From Favolaschia claudopus (lineage: Eukaryota; Basidiomycota; Agaricomycetes; Agaricales; Mycenaceae), in the NCBI GenBank assembly GCA_037176885.1, contig JAWWNJ010000001.1, positions 2,852,001 through 2,916,000 on the forward strand: a stretch of DNA of 64,000 bases. The letters run 5' to 3'. The translations under genes and the position numbers were made by a program. The notes under the pieces were generated by a model that saw nothing but the letters and a program-made list of their open reading frames with translations, was not told where the DNA came from and ran no database searches. Positions 43,826 to 56,458 of the stretch are shown here, one piece after another. Every line of letters starts with the position of its first letter. The stretch's first letter is position 1.

Positions 43826-44657
43826 TTAAAATTCGTGCAGGTCGTCACTGCCGTCTTCCCCAAGGGAGCTGTCCGACCCGCTCTCGTCTACTATTATCTT
43901 GCATCGATCCCATCGCTGGTGTCGAATAGTGCGAAAATTTATGATCATCAACACCTCTTCAAAGAAAGAATCTGACCACAGCTCGCACAACTCGATGGCA
44001 GCTGGACGCAGGCGGAGACGCTCTCCGACATCAGTGAATGTGGATACGACGTCACCCCAGCGGTTCTTCTGCCTGTTGGTAGATATGAGTGAAAATAAAG
44101 AGTCGGATGATTAAAACACACCTTTCGTTGGAAAACCAATTTTTAATTTGACGAAGAGATCGACGCAGAATGACCGCCATCAGTGCTAGCCACGGCTCAG
44201 TGGGATACATTGTGATCTGTCCTGCATTTAGCTCAATCTGAACGATGCAGGGTCTGAATCATACCTCGTCGAAAACAGTGCGCAAAACATGCAGCTGGCA
44301 ATCATTCGCGGGCGAATTGCTCAAGCTGTCGATTCCAGAAGCGCGGTCCATTAATTCCTTCCGTCGCATTTTCATTTCAGGACTCGGCTTTAGCTGCACA
44401 CGGGGATGTTTGGGAGATTTGTGTGCCTTTTTTCTCGGTCTGAGTTGATGAGCACCATTGGTGTTCGAACCACTTTCCGAGCTCTGATGAGAGCAAGAGG
44501 ATGCGGAAGGTGAGGCGTCACGATAGTTATAGTGTGGGGAGCGTCTGAGCAAGACGGGGGATGGCGTGGGGGAGGAAGAGGAATTGTAGTCGTGAGAGTC
44601 GTAAGATGCGAGAGGAGAAGTCGCGGCATCAGCGAGCAGGTCAAGAGAGGATTTCAT
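43826..44657 (-). CDS. Homeodomain transcription factor
   Basis: Start ATG at 44657 (MKSSLDLLADAATSPLASYD). A Ser/Pro-rich N-terminal part leads to RPRKKAHKSPKHPR (basic), and an intron (donor gtatga) joins TVFDE to ITMYPTEPWLALMAV. The homeodomain recognition helix reads RQIKNWFSNERQKNRW, with the invariant W-F-x-N-x-R pattern, split by an intron (gtgtgt...acag) within the arginine codon. The stop is 43826-43828. The upstream helices are short and divergent, so this is not a canonical mating-type HD1/HD2 by eye; basidiomycetes use homeodomain factors in mating and in fruiting-body development. The C-terminus is acidic and Ser-rich. Confidence 0.8.
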
Positions 44658-45068
44658 CGTGAAGGGAAGGAAATACAGGCGGCGTCCGGCGCAGGGGGGA
44701 AGGAATTTGGCAAGGTTCTTGTGGTATGCATTACTTATATGCAAAGGCTGAGAAGTCAACAAAGGTGTTTATTGTATCTATTCCCGTTTGAGACAACGGC
44801 CTTGTTCTGTCGCTTGAAGACGTTTGGAAAAGACAAAAGATTGGAACCATCAATTGATCCCGTATGCAAGAAGCAAAGCAACGCCGCGAAAGTACAAGAG
44901 CAAGTTGTCAGTGGAAAGCATTGAAGCAAAAGCAAGCAAAGGGTTTAAAGCAAGTGTGACGCCGCGGCTAATGAGTTGAGATCAAAGTCGTGGGATCGCG
45001 CCTGCTGGTAACCGCCATCGCGCGACACAGCGTCCTATTGCTGCTCGTGTCGCGTCCTGGCATTGAAC
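44658..45068. promoter_or_regulatory. Divergent region between homeodomain and Sec3 genes
   Basis: 411 bp between ATG 44657 (minus) and ATG 45069 (plus). It is A/T-moderate with A-rich runs (about 44880-44950). No recognised motif stands out and no gene is seen. Confidence 0.3.
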
Positions 45069-48000
45069 ATGAGCGTGGCGGACAAAATCATCGCCTCAGT
45101 TTTCTCAAGACGAAATGCTTCTGGTGTCTTGGAAGAAACCTACAAATCTCATGTAAAGATCTGGGAGGATGCTGGTGCAGAAGGCGGAGGTAGGAAGCCT
45201 CGGTACATCCTTCTATCTCGTATGTTTCTCCGGAACTAGGTGAAATCGCCGTATTCACCAGTCCCAGAGGCTGCAAATGGGAATGGTTTCATCCACAAAT
45301 CAAAGCTCAACACCAACGGATCGTTCTCAGTAGGCAAGACATGGCGGTTACAAGAGCTTCGTGGTTTGCAGGTCCTCAATGTGCGACCTACTCTTATTGC
45401 ATTCGTTCTTCGACTTATCATACATAGGCTCTTTCTTTCAATATAACCCTCTCAAGAACATATAAATGGCAGACTGAAAATGCCTCAGACCAAGCACAGT
45501 TTCTGGAAGCTACAATACGATTATTCCGCGCCGTAGTTCCGGACGCCTCCTTACAGTTGGAAGGGGTCGAAGATTATTCAGCGGCTGCTCCACGAGAAAC
45601 CTTGCAAAATGGCGGTCCCAGACGAGCACCTGTTCAGCGTTCTGCAACTCCTTCGCGCCCTGAAATTGACGAGCAACGCATGCCTTCACCTCCACCTCGT
45701 GCCCCTTCACGCAATGGGCTGCCTTCTCGACCCGCTTCTCCCGCTAACTCTACCCGGAGTTATGGCACAGGTCGTACTACCCCGCGCCCAGCACCTGCCT
45801 CCCCCCAACCACCATCACGGTTGCGACCGACTGGTCGTCGCCCTTCAAATGCTTCTTCAACACCACCCTCAGTACCTCTTTCTGCCCCAATACCCCGCCC
45901 TCCTCCATCCGAAGACCGTAATGGTACTCCAGATAGTCCTCCAGTGAAACGGCCACCGAAAGAACCTGCCGTACCTTCCAGGGCCCCTTCACCCTCACCT
46001 TCAGCACGAGCTCCCTCCCCTTCAGTACCTAGGACATCAAGACGCAATGGAACAGTGGGAGCACCGTCTGAAAATGCTGCTTCACGGCCTGACCCAAATG
46101 CTCGTATATCCTTCTTTGACCCCGGGAATCAAGCGGTGCTGGACCGATTAATCACCAGTGTACCCAATGAAGCTGATGGCGAGGATGAGTCCGCTCAGGC
46201 AACAATGTCGAATCTGGAGGAGATGATAGAAGGATACGAATGGGCTATTGATGACGTTATTGGACGCAAATCTGCCAGGGGAGCGGCAGATCTCATTGAA
46301 GCTAGACTATTGGATGAACTGCTAGCTTTGGACAAGGTTCGCTCATGTTCTCATTCGTCAATCAGCAGACTCAGTCTTCCGTAGGCTAATATTCATTCAT
46401 TCCTTGAATCCGATGACCTGATAGATGTTGTCCTGAAATTCATGGATGACGCTATGCTGGAATTGGACAATATGGATAGTCTTGTGTCATCGTATAAGAT
46501 TCACTTGAATGTCGGTATTTGTATTTTCGTGCAAAACATCTGCACGATCAACTTGTACTCATACCATTTCAGGCTGTTGGCGACGACATTTCATTCATTC
46601 AGGGTCAAAACAGAGGTCTGCAAGTGCAAACTCAGAATCAACGGGCGCTTCTCGGAGAGCTAGAAAATCTTCTGGCATGTCTATCACCTTGACGGGAGCT
46701 TTCTCACTCACTCACCAGATGAACAGCAAACAGTGCAAGTCGACAAAGACTCATTGGCAGTTCTTACGCAAGAATCGCTTGAGAAGTCTTCCGGCATACA
46801 AAGGCTTGAAGAGGCCGCAACAGAACTGTACAAAGCTTTGCAGGCCGGTCAAGATACAGGTAAAGCGTCGATTTATCTGACTTGATTCGCCGCTAATTCT
46901 ACTGCAGACATGGCTGCTACTATGGAGCGGTTACAGGAGTATCGGACCTACAATGCTCAATTCTGCAAGCGGATATTCGACTTCCTGTCCATCATGTTCA
47001 CCGCACAGGTGCGTTCAGAATTGGACCCTTCCCCAAGGCTCAACCTCACCGCTGTTCTAGTCTCAAATGCTCCTTGGCAGCACCGATGGACTGAAAAAGG
47101 AGGGTCGAGGGAGACCGAAGATGATTCCACATCAGGATCTCGAACAGTATCTTGGTCGATATGCGGGACTGATGTTATATTTGAAAGAGATGGATGAAAA
47201 GTGGTATGCTAAGCTGTGCGCGGTACGTGTGTTTGGTGTACTCTAGGCTCTACAGAATTGACGTGAGGGTTCAGGCATATTTTTCTGCTGCCAGCGAGCT
47301 CCACAACAGCCAGATCAAAGCCCTTTTGTCCGCGTATATTAGTTTGGTCCGCAAAGGAACAGAGGAAGACCAAGATCAGGGTAGGAATCATAGAATCACC
47401 ACTGCTATACTGCTATATTTACTCAGGTTTTTTCTTCGTTAGGTTTCGGACCTACCCCCACGGTTGGAACGTATAGTAAAGGAGTCACCGGAATGCGTCG
47501 CGCGGGGACTGTGATACGGTCACCGTTAGAGTCTCGCAACAGGGACAAAGACAAAGGCTCGGAAGGAAATCTCAAGGCCTCTGAGGTCAAAATAACGCTC
47601 TCACTCTCATGCAACCTAGTCTGACGTGAGTGTGCAGGTCCTTTTGCTCATTCTGGAGCAGATCTCGCCCTTGATTTATCGGGAAGACGAATTCATCGCT
47701 GACTTTTTGCAAATCAACGACGCCGCACTGACATTTGCTGACTACATGAATCTCGATAATTACTTTCGGAGGCAAGCGTCACGGAGCGTTGGACTTAGTC
47801 AATCCACTATGAAGCTCGTTCGCGGGGCCATGGATCTTATTTTTGGTTTCTTGCCAGAAGAGCTCAAGATGTTCTTAGACAATGCGTTGGCCAAAGACAG
47901 CATGTATGGTGTTCGTATGAAGTTCCACTGCTGTACTAACGTCCTTTCAGGCAAATCGTGGGTCTTCTCGCGTCCGTAGAACGCTTCATGGCGGACGCAG

Positions 48001-49025
48001 ACGAGAAAGGCAACGCTTTTTTGCTCAGTGTGCTTGGGAAGCAGCATACCCGGCTCAAAGGACTTTTCGACCGCCACATTGTAAGAGTTTCAACTACCTC
48101 TCGACCGCGTCACTGATGAATGACAGAATGAGCAAATTAAAGGCGTCGAACAGACAAAGCTGACCAGCAAGAAACGGAAGGGTGTCGTCCATTTCGTCAA
48201 ACACTTCCCGGTCTATATTGGTCTCGTTGAAAGCCAGCTCATTGGAGCGGATGCGCTTGAGATACGCTCCACCGTGGACGCAGCTTATGACCGGATTGTT
48301 CAATCAATGTTTGAATCTCTCAAACAAATGGCCAAGATGGACGGAGAGGGCGAGGACAAGGGCCAATTAAACTTCCATGTTATTCTCATTGGTACGGCCT
48401 TTGTCCTTTACCACGTTCTATAATCTCACCATAACCGATAGAAAATATGCACCACTTCGTCGCCGAGACATCTCAAATCGAGATTGGCTCGGTTACTGCG
48501 TTCTTACGGCGGGCCGAAGGCATATACGATGAAAATTTGAGTGCATACGTCAAAATTGTCCTTCGGCGACCCTTTGGAAAACTCATGGTGCGGGATATTT
48601 ACTCCATCTCATTCGCGCCAAACTTACTTGGCCGCTAGGATTATTTTGATGGCGTAGAGCGCCTATTGAAAAACACCGCTCCGTCGGAGGTGTCGACTAA
48701 TTCCAACTATAACAAGTCCGCCTTGAAAAAGGTTGTCAAGGAATACAACTCGAAGGACATTCGGAAACACGTTGATGCCCTGTTCAAGCGGGTGGAAAAG
48801 CACTTCACCGAAGCTTCCGAAAAGACAACAACTGAAGACAACGGGGGTATTGCCTCCGGGACGGTCATGGTAGGGGTGTGGAAGGCTTGCGAGGAAGAGT
48901 TGCTGAGGTTGACGGACCAGACGACGAAGAGGATTTCGCAGTGTTATGCGGATAGCGGTGTCAGCCTCGAATACACCGCAGCAGATGTAGAAGGGGCATT
49001 CCGTCGTCAACGAGTCGGAGGCTAA
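45069..49025 (+). CDS. SEC3: Exocyst subunit Sec3
   Basis: Start ATG at 45069 (MSVADKIIASVFSRRN). The N-terminal exons form the PIP2/Rho-binding PH-like region (KTWRLQELRGLQ, and after an intron AFNITLSRTYKW). A long Pro/Ser/Arg-rich linker follows (about 45600-46080). Then a coiled-coil region (NLEEMIEGYEWAIDDVIGRK, LLDELLALDK) and the C-terminal exocyst helical repeat domain (FAETS-type QINDAALTFADYMNLDNYF, HLRKAEGIYDEN-like RAEGIYDENLSAYVKIV, ALKKVVKEYNSKDIRKHVDA). Sec3 marks the plasma-membrane site where the exocyst tethers secretory vesicles, which in fungi means the hyphal tip. Stop at 49023-49025, 86 bp from the stop of YOP1-like gene. Confidence 0.9.
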
Positions 49026-49111
49026 TATGTCTATTTAGAAACTAGAAGGATGTATGTATTGGTACCATTTGTACAACAATAATCCCGTCAATTGGATACA
49101 AGGCAAATGAT

Positions 49112-49953
49112 CTAAGCGGGTTGAGGCTCGGGGAAGGAGGGGGCAGAACGATGGTCTGCAGCGGGGGTGTTCACTGAGCTGGCGTACGCGCTCGGAACTG
49201 GGCTTGGTACGGGACTGGGTACGGGACTGGGCGCGGGCTGGTTAGACGCGGCTGGTTGGAAGGCGTTCATGACGGAGGGGCCGAAGGTGCGAAGCATGCT
49301 CATCGCCGACTCCAGGTTAAGCCCAGCCCCTGCGGGGTTGGCTTGGCCGGGTGCACCAGTGGCTTGTGGTGCAGCAGCAGCATTCTTGTTTATGGCGTTC
49401 GAGATAAACTGCCAGAGAGCGGCCAAGCGAGCTTGGAGGAAAGCAAAGGTCTTAGCATTGATTGAGGCGACGTCTGCGTCCAAGTCGGCTTCGTGAGTCT
49501 GCAGGTAAGGCAGCATATACGTGTCATAAACGTATGTCGAAGCCTTTGGTACCGGATTAGGTGCGTTCTACGACGAGGAACACAGTGTGTGCATACCTGG
49601 GTTTGGGGTAAAGCCAAGACGATGAGAGCCAGAGTCTTTATCTCCCAGTAGAATGGAATCCTAGCGCGTCGACGAATCAAAGTCAGCTCTGTGAGACGAA
49701 AGACAAGATACGAACCAGGAGATCAAAAATTCGGCGAGGTACTCGAACGCGACAATAATTCCGAGGAGAGACCAGTATTTAGTCAGTCTTTCGAGCTCTG
49801 AGACGAATGAAAATGAGGCGTTATTGGCTAGAATAAAGAAAATATACCAGGCTCAGAAACAGGACGGTGTGACAGCGCTTTATAGGTGGCGAAGACAGGT
49901 AAAAGGAAAGCGAACCAGGCGGCGAGTACATGGCTGAGGAATGAGAGTATCAT
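49112..49953 (-). CDS. HVA22/TB2/DP1 family ER-shaping protein (Yop1-like)
   Basis: Start ATG at 49953 (MILSFLSHVLAAWFAFLLPV). The family pattern is present: FATYKALSHRP, LTKYWSLLGIIVAFEYLAEF, WIPFYWEIKTLALIVLALPQ, then YDTYMLPYLQTHEADLD. Two hydrophobic hairpins insert into the ER membrane and curve it. Beyond the core, a C-terminal extension of Ala/Pro-rich sequence ends with a PVPS repeat (49195-49245). Introns are at about 49517-49570 and 49690-49860. Convergent with Sec3 with an 86-bp spacer. Confidence 0.87.
49195..49245 (-). repeat. 12-bp tandem repeat encoding PVPS units
   Basis: Close to four copies of GGGACTGGGTAC (with variants) give Pro-Val-Pro-Ser units in the C-terminal tail of the HVA22-type protein. 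It is in frame and may vary in number. Confidence 0.6.
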
Positions 49954-50293
49954 GGTGGTAGTTGGTCAAGGGTGGCTTGAGTGGAAGATGGAAGTAAAAA
50001 CAAAGACAGATTGGATGGTCTGGGCGCTGATGCCTATTCGGCCACGATACCCGCTTCCGCAGTCATTCCATTACTTTTGCCTCTACAAAAAATTGGATTA
50101 GATGTTCGTACTGCTATAGCTGCTGTCTTGTGCCGCTATCTGAATTTATTAGAGTTGCGGATAGAGCAGTCGCGCAATCATGAACTCGCGATCTGTGCTT
50201 ACGTAAGCACTTGTGCTCATCAACATCAGCACTCTCAGTCTCTCACCAGCTGTTTGCTCTCCTTCTCCCTCCGTGGCCTCGCTGCCAGCCTCC
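49954..50293. promoter_or_regulatory. Divergent region upstream of YOP1-like gene and Zn2Cys6 gene
   Basis: 340 bp between ATG 49953 (minus) and ATG 50294 (plus). I see no clear motif and no gene. Confidence 0.3.
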
Positions 50294-53200
50294 ATGGACT
50301 CGCCTTTGAATCTTCCTGCTATCCACAATCATCACGACGAGCCAAAAGATGAAAAGCGCGATGTAAAGCCAGTTGTTAAGACCCTCAACAGAGTCCCCAG
50401 TTTGTCACAATTATTTCTCCGTTCTCCGTGTTCCTTACCATTTATTGTAATCCAGGAGCTTGCGTGCGCCTCCCCGACTATCTCGTTCACTACATCTCTC
50501 TTATTTATCTCATCAGAATGCTTGCCGGAAGCAGAAGATGCGCTGTGAGGGTGCGGATAACCCACCATGTAGGCGCTGCCGCAATACCGGCCTCGAGTGC
50601 CTCTTCGAGAAACCTTCCCGAGAGGCCACCTTGACTGGAGAAGCCGGCCTTGAGTAAGCGCTTGCCATGGGCTGCAGATTTTTGTCTTGACTTTTGTCCA
50701 AGGCGTATCCGAAGTCTGGAAGCTCACGTCGCGGAAATCCGACACACGCAAACCTCAATTCAAAATTCTGTGGCTGAAATTCTGGCTCATCTCCGCGCAG
50801 GAGCGACGCGTTCCCCTTCGTATCCCCAGTCTTCGTACCATCAATCTCCCAGTCTGCACTCTCCATCGATCTCGACACCTCCAACCGTTCATCAACACGT
50901 CGGTGACGTGCAGCCGCCTACTCCCACTGGCGCTTTTCCTCACAGCCCTCTCAACGCACCCCCGCGGCCGCCTCAAGTGCAGGGGCCCCTTCCCCCCGGA
51001 TACGCGGGACCTTCGTCTCAAACACGGTCAGCCTCGTACCCTCACTACCCTCCACAAGGACAGGGCTACTCCGGTCCGAACCCCCCAGGTCAAGGCCCTG
51101 TTCTCCCTCCATTTTCCAGTATACAGACAATGGGTCCCCCATCAGCTCAACAGGGCAACGTCTCTTCAATACGGTACGACAATGGTCATTCTCAAGGAAG
51201 GCAGCACAATCACTCTGGCAAGAGACATGCTCCGGGATCGGCTAATGTCACCAGCGCAGACTCATCCGATATCGATGAAGAGGACAGTGGAGAATTGCCA
51301 GATTCTGGACTGGTGGCTCCGTTGGAAGTTCTTCGTGGTCTTGCTGATGTCGCGACCGAACGGGCTGCAAAGGTTCTCCGATCTTCCTCTACTCTACCCT
51401 CGCACTCACAGAGTGATAGGAAAATGGGGATAGTAGCGGACCTCAGAGTCGAGGACGGACACCGTCCCCCGATCGACAGAGTCGAGCGACGAAACGAAGA
51501 AAGATTCGACACCGAGGCAGACCTACTCTGATTTTCCCCGACGGTAATTGATCTGAGTTGAGACTATCTCACCACTTAGACTCTCGACAGTTGTTACTAA
51601 AAATATTGTCTCCGAAGCTGAGGCCCGGGAGCTATTCAGAATGTACGTATCCTCCATTCCTTCGACTACATCTTGAGCTTCGCCAGATTCTATCATGGAT
51701 GTTCCACTTTCCTGTATGTCTTCTATCATTGACTTGTTGCCTCGCTAATTCATCTCGTTAGCCCTGTCTTCGATTCCAACTCCGACACCTTCGATGCATT
51801 ACATGACAGGTCTCCGTTCGCCGTCGACTGCATATGTATGGTTGCCGCTCGTGTTCGTGATGGCGGAGGTGAGTCAATATCCAAACAAATTTCTTGCCCT
51901 CTGATCTTGTTCCAGGGAAACCAAGCGATATTTACCTCAAGACTCTCGAGGAAGTCCAAACAATCTCTAGGGCCACCTTATTCTCGCCTGTGACGCGGCA
52001 TGAGGCGGTACAAGCAATGAGTCAGTGTCATCCGTGTAATATCTTCACAATAGTGACCTGAACATGTTTTCAGTCCTCGTTGCCGGCTGGTCGGATAATG
52101 GATGGCTTAGTGGTGGCCATGCCGTTCGCATGGCAATGGAATTATGCATGTTATTTTTTCCACCCTCTTTGCTGTGACGTTAACTTCATTTACCACAGCT
52201 ATGCACAAAGCTTGGCCGGCGTTGCTGAAGCGCATGAATGCCAACCAGGTCGACTTGAATGCAGACCGAGAATTGGTCATCGCGTCACGTATCTGGTTCT
52301 GCCTGTATCTGTTCGAACATCAGTAGGTTCTGGGCATTTTCACTCGATAAATTTTCTGATTTCACAAAGATTGTCGTACGGTACTGGGCGTCCGGCTGTG
52401 CTCAAGGACGATGAGAGCATCAAGCACTGCCGTCTTTTACTACAGCACCCTCTAGCCATTGAGGATGATATGCGTCTGGTCTCAACAGTCGAGCTCATGG
52501 CACTGCGCGAGCGGGTCCACAATGCTCTCTCTCCCTTCGAAGGGCCGGTGAAAGATGAACACTTTGAAGAACTTCGCCGTGCGGATCTCAATTTCCGCAG
52601 TTGGTATGCGACTTGGGATCAAGCCTTTTCGCAAAAGTATGAAGATGCTGGTGAGTCTGATGGTTCGTGTTAGCGTTAATTTACCAATTTCCCTGTACAG
52701 CCTTCTACCGGCAGTCGTTGCAGATTCAACATTTACACGCTGAATTGTTCCACAATGCAACCGCGCTGAGGGGTATCAAAGGTCCTGAGGACGTGCAAAA
52801 CATGCCGCCTCAACAAAAGGACCTGGCTCTGCGCTCCATCCAAATTGCTCGTCAAGGTTTAGACATCACAGTAAACTCTCCGGCGTATAGAGAGGGCATG
52901 AAATACGGTTTGTTGATCTTTGTATTGGTGTTGCCCTTCTTCTGATATCGTACAGCGGTGCATTACACCCATGCAACCGCAACGTTTGCAGCTTCATTTT
53001 TGTTACGTTTGTCTCGTCTCTTGTACGCCGGCCTTTCATGTCATACGGGTTTTGATTGACGGAACCCCGCAGCCCAAGCGACAGCGAGATGTCGGAGATA
53101 CGGACACAAGTGGAGCGCTTAGCTACACTCATGGCGGAAAGTAAGATGCCTATTTTTGTCTAGTTGATTATTTCTCAAATGTACACCCAGTTCCCGGAAA

Positions 53201-53606
53201 ACGCTATGCTTTGACCCTGCAAGTCATGTTGAAGCGGTCCAGAAAACGCAAATCCGCCTCCACCTCGCGTTCGCCCAAGACTTCTCGGGACCCGCATCGC
53301 CCCATGATCATGACGGTCGACCCCAGTCATTCCGGGGGTATCCAGCACCACCACTCCGAACCTCCCTTCTCTCCCGCATACGAGTCGTTTCCAAGTGCGA
53401 GCGGCACCCATGCACCGAGCCAGCAACCTCACCTACACGCCACAGATGCAGACAATATCTGGCGCGGCTTCGAGATGACCGCCAGCGAGCAACTCCCTGT
53501 GTGGATTTCAGATCAGACTCTAGGCGGAAACTCGTTCTCTCAGAACGGAATGAACGCGTTCCTGCTGCCACAAGATTATTTACCTCCAACTCCCCAAATC
53601 TGGTGA
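50294..53606 (+). CDS. Zn(II)2Cys6 fungal transcription factor
   Basis: Start ATG at 50294 (MDSPLNLPAIHNHHDEPKDE). An intron with donor gtttgt joins KTLNRVP to RAC, and another splits RAC from NACRKQKMRC. The zinc cluster is CNACRKQKMRCEG then CRRCRNTGLECLFEK, six cysteines with the usual spacing. A coiled-coil linker (SLEAHVAEIRHTQTSIQ) follows. A long Pro/Ser-rich segment occupies 50800-51250. The middle homology region (fungal-specific domain) includes PFAVDCICMVAARVRDGG and LSYGTGRPAVLKDDESI, and a C-terminal tail ends PQDYLPPTPQIW at 53606. Such factors regulate metabolism or secondary processes; the target is unknown. Fourteen or so exons. Confidence 0.88.
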
Positions 53607-53927
53607 TCTTTTCTCGCTGCTCCATTTACCGTCCACAATCTGTGTTTTGGATATGTTGTTCATTTTATGATGCTATGTCTTGGAACACCGTCGTTGTTGT
53701 TGTTGTTCTGTATACCGTTGTGTGTAATGTACCTTTGTATGCGTACGTCTGTGGTCTAAATAAGGAGTATCTATTGGTCTGGCATTCCCTCTTGGTGGAT
53801 CCACCTTCCTAAGTTTGGAGGTTTGGAGCCAGAGAGATATGGTGACTCATAAGTTCCCACGCATCCATTGCCATAAACGAACTTGAACTTGCTTGTCATC
53901 GAGACCCTCCCGCTCCGTCAATACTCC
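53607..53927 (+). promoter_or_regulatory. Intergenic region upstream of PRM10-like gene
   Basis: 321 bp between stop 53606 and ATG 53928, T-rich including a GTT/TTG run at 53690-53710. A weak reading frame open to 53883 has no ATG. No clear promoter box is seen. Confidence 0.3.
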
Positions 53928-56326
53928 ATGGACGACCTGAAAGCTCAAGATATAAGCAGCTCTCCACACTCAAACCATCGAATGAACAATCCCTTTCTCG
54001 ACAATGCTGCTGCAGACCAGCAACTCCCAACCTTGGATACTAGTAGTACGACGCACTCGACCTCAAATGCTGCAGACCGGACAGACACCGAAATTTCATC
54101 TCGCACTTCAAATCATGCACCGCGCAAGAGCTCGAGCTCTTCCAAAGCCAGGCCCAGTCTTATCTCTACGTTTCTCAACTTTGGCTTGACTCCCACCGTC
54201 CCGGAACAACCCATCCACGGCGAGATGACTTCAAAGTCTGATGGTCCTTCGACATCGCGAACTCCTCCCCAATCCAAGAACTTTATCACAATACCTATCC
54301 CCTCAATCCCTATTCCAATAGTCAGCATGAAGGCTCGAAGACCGTCTGAGATCATTCGCAACGTTACTGGTATTTGCATCCATTTTCTGGGCATCAGTTC
54401 GCTGAGACTCACCCCGCCATAGAGGTTGACACTCGTCGGAAATTCATTTGCAAACTTGCTAAAGCTCTCATGGCATTCGGGGCCCCATCGCATAGGATCG
54501 AATCTCAGTTGACCGCCGCCTCAAAAATTCTGGATGCTCAAGCAGGTCGGACCAGAGTCTTCTACCGACATTACAACTCTCAATCCGGTTCCTTTAGAAT
54601 TTGTTCAGCTCCCGAATCTTGTGATAGTGACAATACGAAACGGCGGCAGCACTGCCTCCACTAGAATCTATTTCATTCGTGCAAGAGGTCGTATCTCACT
54701 CTCGCGTCTCAACGCAGTTCATCATGTTTACCGCAAAGTACTACATGACAAGCTGAGTGCAGAAGAAGGAACCGATGAACTGAGAAAAATTCTCAAAACA
54801 CCGCCTCCGTATAATCTGTGGTTGCGCTGCTTTTTCTCCTTCATATGCGCGTCTATTCTCTGCGTGCTTTCTTTCGGAGGGTCTCTGGTGGACATGTGGG
54901 TGAGCGGGTGTTGTGCTGCCACTTTGCAGTATCTCGGTCTCAATGCTGGTTAGTCTCCGAGTTGTTCATCCATACAGTACGTTCACGTGTATCTTCAGCC
55001 AACAAAAGCGCAATGTATGCCAATGTATACGAGTGAGAATTCTTGTTTCCGCTCCTTCAATCTAACTCAACGCTCTCAGGGTATCGGCCACCATAATTGT
55101 GGCATTTATAGCACGCGGCCTGAGCAACATACCTGTATGTTGTTGAATCGTTACCCACGACTCGACCCCATCATTGAACCGCTTCGCTTCCAGGGCGGTC
55201 TTTTTTGCTACAGTGCGATTTCGTCTGCAGGTAAAGAATCGATGGCAAACTATGCTCATCGAGAGTCTTACATGTTTACAGGAGTGATAGTAATTCTACC
55301 GGGATTCACAGTCCTTCTGTCTGCACTGGAACTGATGTCAAAAAACGTGTTCTGTGGTTCGGTCAGGATTGTTTATGCCATCATCTATACTTTATTTCTC
55401 GTAGGTGCCTTCAACCACCTTGAACAATTTGCATTGAAACGGTGACCAGGGGTTTGGCTTGACAATCGGCTCCGACCTGTACTTTGTAGTAGACCGTCGT
55501 GCTCGCCGTACCTATTATGAAGGGCCCGCCGCCGTAGAGGCTCCAACATACACGCACGGGGTCTTTATGATGACCAATGGTACTCAACCCGGTGTCTCAA
55601 TTAGCGGGGTACTCAGTCAGACCGGAGCATTGCCGAAATTTTTCAAGGGTAAGATCGTCGAGGAACAAATGAACTGCAGGTATTTACTTGCTTCCAAGGC
55701 TGTGTTCGCGACCCGCACTGGCACTGGACCAGACAACCGTTTCCCTGGTGGACAATGCTCTTTCTCGTCCCTTTGTACTCGTTCTCCTCATCGCTGTCGA
55801 ATCTGCAAAGTCTGGTGGGATGGAATTCGCGCAAACAATTAGCGATCATGATCATGTTTTCCTGCTGCTCGTATGCAGCCAACAGGGTAATCACTCGCAT
55901 TCTCCCCGGTAGACCTGACATAGTGTCTGCGAGCGGAGCGTTCGTCATTGGGTGTCTGGGAAACTTATACTCGCGTCTCTTCCGTGGTACCGCCTTTACG
56001 TCGATGGTAACCGGTGTCTTGTTTCTCGTACCTGTAAGTTGAAATCGGTCGCATAAGCTTGTAGCCTTTGAAAGCTTTTCCAGTCAGGGATCGCTCAGGG
56101 CGGAGGTCTGGCACAGACATACAAAAACTCCGCTGATCAGTATTCCAGCGGCTTTGCATTAGGGCTTCGCATGATATCTGTCGCATGTGGGGTTACAATC
56201 GGCCTATTCGTCAGTCAATCCTTTGGTCAGTGTGTTTCGCGAGATTGCCTCAACCTCGATTGACGGTTTCGCCCGACAGTGTACGTATTTGGAACTCGCA
56301 AGAACGCAGCACACTTCGCCTTCTGA
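53928..56326 (+). CDS. PRM10/ThrE-family transporter-like membrane protein
   Basis: ATG 53928 (MDDLKAQDISSSPHSNHRMN). A Ser/Thr-rich tail (about 54000-54300) leads to the conserved domain: VDTRRKFICKLAKALMAFGA, PSHRIESQLTAASKIL, LPNLVIVTIRNGGSTAST, then KVLHDKLSAEEGTDELRKIL and PYNLWLRCFFSFICASILCV. About ten helices follow, including LSNIPGGLFCYSAISSAGVI, PGFTVLLSALELMSKN and ASGAFVIGCLGNLYSRLF, ending TRKNAAHFAF at the TGA 56324-56326. The first exon ends at an intron with donor gtattt. The domain is DUF1212/ThrE, the family of yeast pheromone-regulated PRM10. Transport substrate is not known. Confidence 0.87.
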
Positions 56327-56458
56327 CCCCAGATTCATTATCTCGCGCTCAAGAAACTAGACAATAGAGGTCGTACAGTAGAGAACAGTAGATCGATGTG
56401 GCAACACCGAAGAAGTGTAATAGACAAGATAATAAAAATCTACAATACTTGCTCAGTA

